Below, piece by piece: positions 7,697-15,324 of a DNA stretch of 64,000 bases. Under the pieces are notes generated by a model. That model was not told where the DNA came from, made no database searches, and saw only the letters and a list, made by a program, of their open reading frames with translations. This DNA is from Dyadobacter frigoris (GTDB lineage Bacteria; Bacteroidota; Bacteroidia; Cytophagales; Spirosomataceae). Numbering within the stretch: the first letter of the stretch is position 1; every line of letters begins with the position of its first letter. The stretch spans positions 620,001 through 684,000 of the forward strand of contig NZ_SZVO01000001.1 in assembly GCF_005280585.1 (NCBI RefSeq), in the 5' to 3' direction. The position numbers were made by a program, and so were the translations under genes.

Positions 7697-8674
7697 CTAT
7701 TTTGAACTTTCTTCAATTTTTTTACCTGCATAGTACCATTTTTTGAGATAACTAATTCTATTAGCTGGATATTTTGCATATGAAGGAGAAATATTTACTG
7801 TAAATTTTGCTCTAATTAGTAGGTCATAATAAACTAATAGAAGGTTATTCCGTGAAGCTTCAACATCAGTCGAAAGTGTGATTTTTTCATCCAAAAATTG
7901 AATGAAACGATAACAAAATAATTTGTACGGGGGGAAGACATCATCAATAGTGAGTTTTTGATTAAACATCAAAAACCCAAGTTTTTCAAAGATTTGACGT
8001 CTATCATCCTTTAAAATTTCATAGTAACTTGAAAGGAAATTGGCGATAGGATTTCTCTGTCCTGGTACTGTTATAAACTTAAATACTTTATCTTCAGAAG
8101 AACCGTCGGCACATTTAAACTTAAAAACAACCGATTCAAGTGGAAATTTCAAGTCAAATTTCGCCTCGCCTTCTTCCTCAATATGGTCTAAATTTAGTTT
8201 TTCATATCTTAACCTTTGGAACAATTCACTTACATATTTGAAGCGTTTTTTTTCCGAAATAAATTCCTTTTCGGTTCGGCCAACATATTCGGCATAATTA
8301 AAAATACTGTCACCTTCTTGATAAATCCCCCAGCATCCAACCTTCAGTAGTGCCAAAATAACTGTAAGATATTTTTCCTCTTTTCTGATTCCTATTGATT
8401 CTAAAAAAGTGATTTGCTTTAAGTAGTTCTCACAGGTTGTTGCATAATTCGAGAAGTCAAAGGAGCCGAAGGCATTTAAGACCTCCATTTCATCTTCATT
8501 TAAATTAATTACTTTGAGATCATCTCGTTTATTTTCAAAAAAATCATTTAAATCAGAGGCTGAAATATCATCTAAAACGTATGAAATATTATAGATAGCC
8601 CACTTAGGCGAATACCAAGGTGAATTAGCGTCATCAACCAATCGGTCAAAATATTCATCGTCATTTATTTCCAT
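7697..8674 (-). CDS. Hypothetical protein, 325 aa, coupled to the integrase
   Basis: No family is recognised. The protein is acidic at the N-terminus (MEINDDEYFDRLVDD), mostly helical, and has an unusual Tyr/Trp-rich WYSPKWAIYNISY patch and a basic C-terminus (ISYLKKWYYAGKKIEE). Its start lies 14 bp inside the 3' end of the integrase gene, so it should be co-translated with it. A role as integrase partner or passenger is possible, but nothing in the sequence proves one. Codon use is AT-rich like the rest of the element. Confidence 0.75.
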   Translation of the reverse strand: MEINDDEYFDRLVDDANSPWYSPKWAIYNISYVLDDISASDLNDFFENKRDDLKVINLNEDEMEVLNAFGSFDFSNYATTCENYLKQITFLESIGIRKEEKYLTVILALLKVGCWGIYQEGDSIFNYAEYVGRTEKEFISEKKRFKYVSELFQRLRYEKLNLDHIEEEGEAKFDLKFPLESVVFKFKCADGSSEDKVFKFITVPGQRNPIANFLSSYYEILKDDRRQIFEKLGFLMFNQKLTIDDVFPPYKLFCYRFIQFLDEKITLSTDVEASRNNLLLVYYDLLIRAKFTVNISPSYAKYPANRISYLKKWYYAGKKIEESSK

Positions 8675-9899
8675 CGAATTTTGTCAAAAGATTAGAATAT
8701 TGTTTCCTCGATTCATTTTCAAAACTATCTAAATAATTCTCAGTTGTCTGAAAACTACTATGTCCCAAACTTTCGGAAATGTATTCTAACGGAGCACCGC
8801 TGCGTTTTAGGACAGTTGAAAATGAATGTCTTGCAGTGTAAGAGGTGATTGGTTTTGCTATCTCCAAGACTTTACCAATTGCTTTCATGTGTTTATTAAC
8901 AGTTTTAGTAAGGTATTGGACTAATTCCCTTTCCCGTTTAGCACTTACATTCTCTGGCAAAATAGGAAAAATGTAGGTTAAAGGTGATACTTCTTTTTGA
9001 CTCCACTTTTTAATTATTGCTTTAGAGTAATCCGTTAGGTGAATGCTAATTAATTTTTGATTCGCTTTGGTGGATCGTTTTGTTTTTGAGCGCACTACCG
9101 TTAAGTTATCACCATCAATATCCTTGTAACGTATTTTACAGATATCTTTAAGATTCAGTCCATTACATAAATAGGAAAATATCCAAAAATCTTTTGCTTT
9201 ATCCATACCAGAACCTTCTACAGTCTGATATGAAAAGATTTTTTCTATATCAGATAATATCAACGCTTTTTTAATATTACGTCCGGCAGGAATCTGAAAC
9301 TTCGATTTTTTAAATGGATAAAATTCCTGTTTGATAAGTTTACTTTCAATCGCTTGATTGTAAACCGTCCGTAACGATCTTAGGTAAATTCCTACAGTGG
9401 TTAACGATTTTCCATCACTAACCATGAAGCGTTCATATGCGTTGAGGAATTCAGGTGTTATCTCTTCAAAATTTAGTTTTGTTTTAAATTTCTTTAACGA
9501 GTTCAGTGCGCATTCATAAGAAGATGCAGTGGAATGACGGTCTTCGGATTTTAATTGGGAAATGTATTTTGAAAGTAAACTGTAAACATCACTTGGTTTA
9601 ATCTCTTCTGGTTTTTCAAGAAGCAATGTTTCGAATGCCGTGATGCTAAAATCTGTCATTCCTTTGTATATATTCTCTGCTTTTGTTTCGAGTAATTTAA
9701 TCTTTACCTTTGCATCTTTAAGATGATTTAGTTTTGAGGTATTTATTTTATTAAAATCTTCTTTGCTTAGATCAATTCCAATGTTAATGTACTTCCTCTT
9801 TCGGTCATAAGTTACCCGAAGTTTAAGAGGAAATGTTCCGTCTGATTTTTCTCGACGATCGTCAAGTACTACTAAAAATGTTGGTTTTGAGATTCCCAT
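8661..9899 (-). CDS. Tyrosine recombinase/integrase
   Basis: The 412-aa protein has an N-terminal Arm-like DNA-binding region of Bacteroidota integrases (LKLRVTYDRKRKYINIG), a SAM-like core-binding domain (residues about 100-200) and a catalytic domain. The active-site set is R357 in YTAR, H380 in LGH and the nucleophile Y389 in ENYLDSF. The first catalytic Arg is replaced in the box CNGLNLKDI, and the HxxR His is Tyr354, as often seen in this clade. The gene ends 150 bp from the tRNA-Asn fragment, facing inward, as expected for an integrase next to its attachment site. Confidence 0.95.
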   Translation of the reverse strand: MGISKPTFLVVLDDRREKSDGTFPLKLRVTYDRKRKYINIGIDLSKEDFNKINTSKLNHLKDAKVKIKLLETKAENIYKGMTDFSITAFETLLLEKPEEIKPSDVYSLLSKYISQLKSEDRHSTASSYECALNSLKKFKTKLNFEEITPEFLNAYERFMVSDGKSLTTVGIYLRSLRTVYNQAIESKLIKQEFYPFKKSKFQIPAGRNIKKALILSDIEKIFSYQTVEGSGMDKAKDFWIFSYLCNGLNLKDICKIRYKDIDGDNLTVVRSKTKRSTKANQKLISIHLTDYSKAIIKKWSQKEVSPLTYIFPILPENVSAKRERELVQYLTKTVNKHMKAIGKVLEIAKPITSYTARHSFSTVLKRSGAPLEYISESLGHSSFQTTENYLDSFENESRKQYSNLLTKFDGNK

Positions 9900-9909
9900 T
9901 TTGACTTAA

Positions 9910-9933
9910 AATTTGATACACAATTTGATACAC
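9910..9933. repeat. Tandem 12-bp repeat upstream of the integrase
   Basis: AATTTGATACAC occurs twice in tandem, beginning 10 bases before the integrase start codon; a weaker third unit AATTTGCGTGT follows near 9943. Direct repeats between an integrase gene and its att site are often arm-type integrase sites; autoregulation is also possible. Confidence 0.5.
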
Positions 9934-10048
9934 AACTAAGAAATTTGCGTGTATTTCGATTAGTCACAGAAAGAACTAAAAGAATACAAGTGATTCTTAG
10001 TCAATACTTTATTAAGTGCAGATTATGGGTGTGATTTGAGAAAATTAC

Positions 10049-10094
10049 GACTGTTAATCAGAGGGTCGTTGGTTCGAGCCCAACTTCGGGAGCC
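10049..10094 (+). other. Attachment site: 3' fragment of tRNA-Asn(GTT)
   Basis: The segment reads as the anticodon loop (CTGTTAA), 3' anticodon strand, variable loop, T arm (GTTGG-TTCGAGC-CCAAC) and acceptor 3' strand (TTCGGGA-G-CC) of a tRNA-Asn. No D arm or 5' acceptor strand precedes it, so it is not a functional gene. This is the duplicated half-tRNA left at one end of an element that integrates near the anticodon loop. The rest of 9934-10360 holds only the terminator below and no gene. Confidence 0.85.
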
Positions 10095-10104
10095 CTGGTT
10101 CAGA

Positions 10105-10137
10105 AGCACTTAACGAGAAATCGTTAAGTGCTTTTTT
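10105..10137 (+). terminator. tRNA-type terminator after the att fragment
   Basis: A perfect 12-bp stem AGCACTTAACGA / TCGTTAAGTGCT with a GAAA loop and a T run. It is probably the original terminator of the tRNA-Asn gene and is repeated almost exactly at 11376-11408. Confidence 0.9.
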
Positions 10138-10360
10138 CGTTTATGACAATAATCTTGATTTTTGCCTCATCTTTTCATACACTGCTGCTAAGCCTCATTT
10201 TTTCAGAGCCTTATTTGACTGATTTGAAGTAATCAAAAATGCGAATTATCCGGATAGGGTCAGTGTGAAATAATAAGAGATTTTGAGTTTCCTGAAAAGA
10301 ATAGATCAAGGTTTATGACCTTAATGTTTAAAATTAATAGTTTTTTAACCGATAAAATTT

Positions 10361-11320
10361 ATGGCAATTGCATACTGGGTGGGGTCTTCCAATCATGGGC
10401 ACATAAGTAATCCACAAAATATGTTGAAAGATTTCATTCAACAAAACTATTGGGCTACTGACTTGAACCTGAAAGATCGAGTGAACAAAAGTACTTTAGA
10501 TGCGCTAAAAGCCATTAAGGTAAATGACCGGTTTTCTGTTAGCAGTTTGCGCAATAGATACCAGAATGTTGATGTTAAAGTAATTGGGACTGTAACCAAT
10601 ACCGATGACGCAGAGAAAGGAAGGCTGGAAATTGCCTGGGATGAAGAGCAAGATCTATATTCTGGCCTGATACCAGTTGGAACAAAGAATGAAAATTGGT
10701 ACCAAACAATTTTTAAGGTAACTACTACCGATAACATAACCCTGGTATTTCCTAATTCCATTATTAACAAAAAGGTTGCGAGGTTAACCTGGAATGAACT
10801 GGGATGGAAGCGGCCTTCTGGCAGCATCGGGAAAAGTTCGTTGAAAGGTACGCATGAAGGAGAATTTGGTTATGGACCGGAAGAGTGGTTATTTGATAGC
10901 AGTAAGATAATTGATGGCTATCAATACGGATTTCTTGAACCGATTCGGGAAGGGCAGGCTGCCCATGCAAATAAAACATATCCTATATGGCTTTATTCTA
11001 TTAACGGTTTAACAAAAAAACGGTATTGGATAGGTGAAATAAAAAAGGCTATCGTAATCGATGAAGCTGAGGCTACCGTTACAAAGCAAAAGTATCAGGA
11101 GCTGGGATGGCTTAAACAAATGGAAAAAGACATTACTTTATCAGGAGCTAATAAAGAAGGTTTTTCGGACTATGCGGGGCTTAAGCTGTTCAACATTAAA
11201 TTTAAACCTGAGGATTTGGTAATAAATAAAGAGCCAGTAGAGTTGGCAGATACTCATCCTGCAAATAAAATTACGAAGTATAGCTTTGCTAATTTTAATG
11301 AGGCTTTTATTGTTGTTTAA
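10361..11320 (+). CDS. Unknown 319-aa protein between two tRNA-tail repeats
   Basis: No family is assigned with confidence. The N-terminal part (AYWVGSSNHGH, then an ALKAIKVNDRFSVSS strand and VKVIGTVTN) looks like a small beta-barrel of EVE/PUA type. Residues about 150-200 carry an unusual conserved-looking block: RLTWNELGWKRPSG, KGTHEGEFGYGPEEWLFD and YQYGFLEPIREGQ. The C-terminal third has WLYSINGLTKKRYWIG and repeats of a Phe-Lys-Pro-Glu type. Standing alone between duplicated att-like repeats, it looks like island cargo, perhaps a nucleic-acid-recognition or defence protein; that is inference. Confidence 0.85.
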   Translation: MAIAYWVGSSNHGHISNPQNMLKDFIQQNYWATDLNLKDRVNKSTLDALKAIKVNDRFSVSSLRNRYQNVDVKVIGTVTNTDDAEKGRLEIAWDEEQDLYSGLIPVGTKNENWYQTIFKVTTTDNITLVFPNSIINKKVARLTWNELGWKRPSGSIGKSSLKGTHEGEFGYGPEEWLFDSSKIIDGYQYGFLEPIREGQAAHANKTYPIWLYSINGLTKKRYWIGEIKKAIVIDEAEATVTKQKYQELGWLKQMEKDITLSGANKEGFSDYAGLKLFNIKFKPEDLVINKEPVELADTHPANKITKYSFANFNEAFIVV

Positions 11321-11354
11321 TGAATAATTGATAAATAATAAGAGGGGTAAACTT

Positions 11355-11408
11355 ATTGGTTTGAGCCTGATTTGAAGCACTTAATGAGAAATCGTTAAGT
11401 GCTTTTTT
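11355..11408 (+). repeat. Degenerate second copy of tRNA tail plus terminator
   Basis: ATTGGTTTGAGCC (11355-11367) matches the tRNA T-arm text TTGGTTCGAGCC with one change. The following terminator AGCACTTAATGA-GAAA-TCGTTAAGTGCT differs by one base from the terminator at 10105-10137. The anticodon and acceptor parts are eroded. It looks like an older att duplication, and the terminator may still serve the 319-aa gene. Confidence 0.7.
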
Positions 11409-11430
11409 AGTTTAGAATGAATTTATTATT

Positions 11431-11658
11431 CTATAAAGGTATAATTAATGCCACCTGAATCAGGCGTTCAATTTCCCATGGATTAAAACCACGATTTAAT
11501 AAACTTGTAAAAACGTGGTTTGTTGTGATATTTCCGCGGGAAATATAAGGCGACAAACGGGTTACTGCCCCGTCCTGAAAATTGCGGGTATTGCCATAAG
11601 TAGATGGCTGGATGTTTTCAACTAAACGGAGTATTTTTTTTAAATTCGTTTCAAACAT
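11431..11658 (-). pseudogene. Truncated FAD-binding photolyase/cryptochrome-like protein
   Basis: The first 68 or so residues match the start of cryptochrome/photolyase-type FAD-binding proteins: YGNTRNFQDGAVTRLSPYISRG-like text, then VFTSLLNRGF and EIERLIQ. In full-length members the text after this helix continues as E-L-A-W-R-D-Y. Here it changes to VALIIPL and stops at 75 aa. Truncation occurs 23 bases before the degenerate tRNA-tail repeat, so loss of the 3' part probably accompanied an integration or deletion at this site. Confidence 0.75.
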
Positions 11659-11757
11659 CCGCTTTCTTTAATTAATTAAAAATGAGTTTTATTTACGAAA
11701 AGTGGAAAGAGTGAAATGGAATTATTTGATAAGATCAGAGTCAATGAATAAATCAAT

Positions 11758-12111
11758 CTATAAAACCACGTGCCTGTTATAAATCTTATATTCAGGACAA
11801 CCGTCATATTTCACCGAAAGATCAATATCAACCCAATCTCTATTGAGCGAATTGATGTAAGCGCCGTAATAATCGGGAAATAAATTGGTGAGTATAATGA
11901 TGGAATCAGGCTCCATGTTCAACTCTTCATGACCCAGATCACTCACAAAATAATAACCGGTACAGAGCCCTTTTGAGGTTTCAAATTCAATTTTAACATG
12001 ACTTCCAACCACCTCATGCTGCACTACTTCTACTGCTATTTCTTCTCTCAAATCCTCAGCTGTTCCCAAGGTTTCTTCCTGATCGCCTAAAATCTCAATG
12101 TTAGTATCCAT
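11758..12111 (-). CDS. Hypothetical protein, 117 aa
   Basis: No family is recognised. The protein is acidic at the N-terminus (LGDQEETLGTAEDLREE) with a predicted beta-rich C-terminal half (IILTNLFPDYYGAYI, YKIYNRHVVL). It has no signal peptide. It sits alone between the photolyase remnant and the cobalamin genes. Confidence 0.65.
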   Translation of the reverse strand: MDTNIEILGDQEETLGTAEDLREEIAVEVVQHEVVGSHVKIEFETSKGLCTGYYFVSDLGHEELNMEPDSIIILTNLFPDYYGAYINSLNRDWVDIDLSVKYDGCPEYKIYNRHVVL

Positions 12112-12192
12112 GTTCGTTTTAAGGTAAATGTCGAGTTAATATCTACCTTAAAAAGTTATACCCAAGCGCTGAAAATGTTGAAAAGTTAGTGA

Positions 12193-12735
12193 TTAATTAA
12201 TGTTTACAATCTCTGGAATGTTGATTGTAACAACTTCTCCATAAGCAACTTTAATATCAAAAGTATTGACCAGTTCAATGGTACGAAGATGGGCGAGAAT
12301 TAATCTTATTACTCCTCCATGCGTTACGATAATCGCCTTTTCATAACCTGATTGTATCAATTGAGACCAAAAAGAAAGAACGCGAGCAGACATTTGCTGC
12401 ATACTTTCACCGCCCGGAACGGCGATATTCACAAAATCGTCCATCCAGATTTTTAAATCTGATTCATTCACAGTATCCCAGGTTGCTCCTTCCCAATCGC
12501 CAAAGTTTAATTCCAGTAGCCGGGAATCAGTGGTGACAACGGGATTTATTTTTTGTGCCAATAAGGTACAGCGTGTGGAAGGACTGGAATAAATGACATC
12601 GGGATTGCCAGGAAGTTTCGTTTTTATGATTTCAAATTCAGCCTGAAAAGTGTCTTCCAGAGCAACATCCAGCCGGCCATAAATCAGTCCGGGCGAAAGG
12701 GAAGGGGTGGTATGCCGGACTAGATAAATTTCCAT
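12193..12735 (-). CDS. cobC: Histidine phosphatase, probable alpha-ribazole phosphatase CobC
   Basis: The 180-aa protein is a phosphoglycerate-mutase-fold phosphatase: the RHG-type motif appears as LVRHTTP at residues 5-11, with SSPSTRC, LLELNFGDWEG and a second catalytic histidine in VTHGGVIR near residue 140. CobC removes the 5' phosphate of alpha-ribazole-phosphate in the nucleotide-loop pathway. The assignment as CobC rather than a generic family member rests on its 16-bp overlap with cobS. It is the last gene of the nitrilase-cobS-cobC run. Confidence 0.85.
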   Translation of the reverse strand: MEIYLVRHTTPSLSPGLIYGRLDVALEDTFQAEFEIIKTKLPGNPDVIYSSPSTRCTLLAQKINPVVTTDSRLLELNFGDWEGATWDTVNESDLKIWMDDFVNIAVPGGESMQQMSARVLSFWSQLIQSGYEKAIIVTHGGVIRLILAHLRTIELVNTFDIKVAYGEVVTINIPEIVNIN

Positions 12736-13511
12736 AAAACAGCCGTGAAGAGATAAAAGCCGATCTCAGAAACCTGTTGCGTTGTACCGAGGCAATCGCC
12801 GGTGTAGCCGCCAATCCATTTTGTGAAGTAACGGGCAAGCATTATTTTGATCAGATAAAGAAAAGGAACCACCAATAAAAGTACCGGTTGATTCAAAAGA
12901 AAACATAAAACCAGTAATGGGATCAATGCAAAAATCGCCGCAATGAAAAGCGTGTTTTTATTTCCAATTTCTGCTACCGGTTTTGACTTGCTGTCATTGG
13001 TAAACCGGACATAAGCATGTGTGAAAATCATCGTCACAGCCATAAATCTGCTTAGTGCATGGGCGCTGATCAAAGTCAGCAAAACCAAAAAAGGTTGATC
13101 TTGAATGGTTGGAGTTAATGCTTTAAGCAACGAAAATTTCAGTCCCAGCAAAAGAATAAGTCCGACAACGGCGTAGGTTCCGACGCGGCTGTCTTTCATG
13201 ATTTCCAGGATTTTTTCTTTGGTCCAGCCACCGCCAAAACCGTCGCAGGCGTCAGCGAAGCCATCTTCGTGAAAAGCGCCGGTTAATAAAATGGATGAAA
13301 TCATGGAAAGAATAAGGCCGGTTGAGAGGTCAATCAGATAAGTACCAAGAAGCAAAAAAATACAGGAAGTAAAACCGGCAATCCAGCCAATCAGCGGAAG
13401 ATATCGCGTTGCCTTATTCATATCGTCCGAATTGTAACCAACCCAGGGAGGAGCTGGGAGACGGGTGTAAAATTGAAGTGCTGTAAAGAAAAGCCGTAGT
13501 TCCTGCTTCAT
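12720..13511 (-). CDS. cobS: Adenosylcobinamide-GDP ribazoletransferase CobS
   Basis: This 263-aa integral membrane enzyme joins adenosylcobinamide-GDP to alpha-ribazole, the last assembly step of cobalamin. Diagnostic text is FYTRLPAPPWVGYN at the N-terminus, the motif GAFHEDGFADACDGFGGGW and a KDSRVGTYAVVGL block. Several hydrophobic segments follow, and GYTGDCLGTTQQ is near the C-terminus. The length is normal. It overlaps cobC by 16 bp and follows the nitrilase gene after 30 bp, so all three are probably one transcript. Confidence 0.95.
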   Translation of the reverse strand: MKQELRLFFTALQFYTRLPAPPWVGYNSDDMNKATRYLPLIGWIAGFTSCIFLLLGTYLIDLSTGLILSMISSILLTGAFHEDGFADACDGFGGGWTKEKILEIMKDSRVGTYAVVGLILLLGLKFSLLKALTPTIQDQPFLVLLTLISAHALSRFMAVTMIFTHAYVRFTNDSKSKPVAEIGNKNTLFIAAIFALIPLLVLCFLLNQPVLLLVVPFLYLIKIMLARYFTKWIGGYTGDCLGTTQQVSEIGFYLFTAVLWKFI

Positions 13512-13541
13512 AGATTTGATTTTTTTGCCAGTATGAGCAAG

Positions 13542-14435
13542 TTATACGGATTTTCGGATGATGTTTATTCCTTCGTTTTTGAATCCAATATGCAGATGCT
13601 GATGATCCATGAAATTGAAAACCTGACCGGTATCACGAACGGTTTTTATTTTGGCAAAATCGAGCTCCTGAATTAGCCAGCCTACTTTTTGTGGCTCTAA
13701 CATTGAAATAATGCCTTCTTCCGGCATATCCTTATCGGGTGTTGAATAAAAGGCGGCAAAACCATAATTGATGTCTACAGTCGGCGACCAAAGTGCATTA
13801 CCGACCGTTTGAGAAACGACTGTATAAGCTTGATTTTCCATGGCCCTGGCCCGTGCTCCAATATGTACACGCGTTGCTCCACGAATGGTTTCTGTACAAC
13901 TTGGAGCTAAAATCAGTGAGGCGCCGGTTGAACTTAGCAGTTGCGAACCCAGAGAAAATTCGACATCATAGCAGATTTGAATACCAAAAGTGCCCCAGGA
14001 AGCTTCGAAAAGAGTAAGATTTTTAACGCCGCTTTGAATTCCCCATTCTTCATTTTCAAAGCGGGTCATGAAGAATTTGTCCTGGTAACCGACCAGCCCT
14101 TTGGAAGAAAAAACATAAACGCGGTTCACATTTCTTTCGTTATCAATGACGGGAATGCTTGGCGCAACTATGATGACGTTATATTTTTTAGCCAATTCAG
14201 CGAAGACACCGCAAAATTTTTCTTTCAAAGAATCAAGCTCAATTACCTGACGACGGATATCGTTTCTGATCTCGCTGGAAAAAATACTAACCAGTTCCAT
14301 CGCACCATATTCCGGGAAAAGTAAAAGCCCGGCGTTTTGTTTTACAGCATCAATAACCCAAAGTTCAACATGCGCACGCCAATTGTTAAAAGTAGCGTGT
14401 TCAGTAATGGGGTAATTGGCGGAGGCGATAATCAT
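13542..14435 (-). CDS. Carbon-nitrogen hydrolase (nitrilase superfamily)
   Basis: The 297-aa protein has the nitrilase-superfamily catalytic triad: Glu in LLLFPEYGAMEL (near residue 43), Lys in GYQDKFFMTRFE and Cys in GIQICYDVEF. These enzymes hydrolyse or transfer amides; the substrate cannot be read from the sequence. It lies directly upstream of cobS, with the GNAT gene upstream of it in turn. Fused GNAT/nitrilase proteins exist in other bacteria, so a link to the GNAT is at least as likely as a role in cobalamin metabolism. Confidence 0.9.
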   Translation of the reverse strand: MIIASANYPITEHATFNNWRAHVELWVIDAVKQNAGLLLFPEYGAMELVSIFSSEIRNDIRRQVIELDSLKEKFCGVFAELAKKYNVIIVAPSIPVIDNERNVNRVYVFSSKGLVGYQDKFFMTRFENEEWGIQSGVKNLTLFEASWGTFGIQICYDVEFSLGSQLLSSTGASLILAPSCTETIRGATRVHIGARARAMENQAYTVVSQTVGNALWSPTVDINYGFAAFYSTPDKDMPEEGIISMLEPQKVGWLIQELDFAKIKTVRDTGQVFNFMDHQHLHIGFKNEGINIIRKSV

Positions 14436-14480
14436 ACAGGAATAATATTGCGGTTGTGAATTTTAAAAAAATGGGTTTAG

Positions 14481-14561
14481 CAAGTATTCCGGTGCGCTGC
14501 ACCTTTGCTTTTGAATTGATGCTCTTTTTTCTACAAGTATTTTGGTGCTCTGCACCCTTTC
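14481..14561. repeat. Two direct copies of a GGTGC-NCT-GCACC hairpin repeat
   Basis: CAAGTATT..GGTGCGCTGCACC (to 14503) and CAAGTATT..GGTGCTCTGCACC (to 14556) are near-identical, each with a 5-bp palindromic core. They fill the gap between the GNAT and nitrilase genes. A GCTAAAAGC-type repeat (14570-14600, again near 15190-15320) adjoins them. Confidence 0.7.
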
Positions 14562-14596
14562 TAAGGCTGATCTGGCTAAAAACTAACTGCCAAAAG

Positions 14597-15187
14597 CTAA
14601 ACGGTTTCCCTCATCCAAAAAATCATCGATTTGGGTGTAGAAATCTTTTCGCCAATATCCGGCCATTCCATCGTTGCTTTTAAATTCGGGACTTTTTTAT
14701 ATCCTCTTTTAATCCAAAATGTATCGTTGGGGCGATAATCAGCAGGTTCGGCCGGATGATTTATTCTTTCAACAGAACAAAAACAGGTTGTCTTAAATGT
14801 GCCAAAACTTTCCGCGTATTCTTCCCGTGCATCAAAAAAACGATGACCAAGTCCTAAACCACGGTATTGACTAAGCAATATACTCTCTCCAAAATAAAAA
14901 ATGCTGCCTATATCAAAACCGGCTTCTTTAAATGGTGCCTGAATATCCTCTGTTTCATCCCGCAACGGAATACAGGTTGTGGCGCCAACCATCTTCTCAC
15001 CGTCATAGATGGCAAAAAGAAAGGAACTATCGGAGTTTGAATAAATTTTCAAGTACTCCTTTTCATACTCCTCCGTACCTTCATATAAATAAGGGTAATC
15101 CCGAAAAACTGAGATCCGCAATTTCGCCAGATCATCAAAAACAGATTCAATCGCTTGGCCTTGTTTGGTCAGAAATGAAAGTGACAT
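14597..15187 (-). CDS. GNAT family N-acetyltransferase
   Basis: The 196-aa protein shows the GNAT fold: strands FLFAIYDGEKMVGATTC, then the acetyl-CoA loop in LLSQYRGLGLGHRFFDARE (Q/R-x-x-G-x-G/A type), and a late WIKRGYKKVP segment. The substrate is unknown. It is followed on the same strand by a nitrilase-family gene after a 160-bp gap that contains palindromic repeats. Confidence 0.85.
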   Translation of the reverse strand: MSLSFLTKQGQAIESVFDDLAKLRISVFRDYPYLYEGTEEYEKEYLKIYSNSDSSFLFAIYDGEKMVGATTCIPLRDETEDIQAPFKEAGFDIGSIFYFGESILLSQYRGLGLGHRFFDAREEYAESFGTFKTTCFCSVERINHPAEPADYRPNDTFWIKRGYKKVPNLKATMEWPDIGEKISTPKSMIFWMRETV

Positions 15188-15324
15188 GTCTTTTGGCTGT
15201 TAGCTTTTAGGAATTGGCTGTTAGTGTCGCAATGAATAATGTTTTAGAAAATATAAAGATCAATGGTTTTGAGCGAAGACCAGGTTTCAGTTAGATCCAG
15301 CTAAAAGCTAATCGGTATTAGCTT

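Larger units (their letters stand above)
1..10094. mobile_element. Integrated mobile element (right part), integrated at tRNA-Asn
   Basis: A tyrosine integrase gene points away from a 3' tRNA-Asn fragment at 10049-10094, and the genes to its left are typical of Bacteroidota integrative elements (DUF3871, RecA-like and AAA_25 ATPases, XRE and excisionase-like regulators, KilA-C-like proteins). The left end and the intact tRNA-Asn gene must lie before position 1, so size and transfer genes are unknown. No relaxase or conjugation gene is visible, so it may be a mobilizable or non-conjugative element, or a satellite. The boundary is inferred from the tRNA fragment. Confidence 0.8.

Noticed and set aside
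9910..9933. CRISPR-like array
   Set aside because: Only two 12-bp units in direct tandem, without spacers and without cas genes.
10049..10094. A functional tRNA-Asn gene
   Set aside because: Only the 3' half is present; there is no D arm or 5' acceptor strand upstream, so it is an attachment-site fragment.
13542..14435. Nitrilase as a CbiZ-like cobinamide amidohydrolase
   Set aside because: CbiZ is not a nitrilase-fold enzyme; the cob context alone does not support that name.
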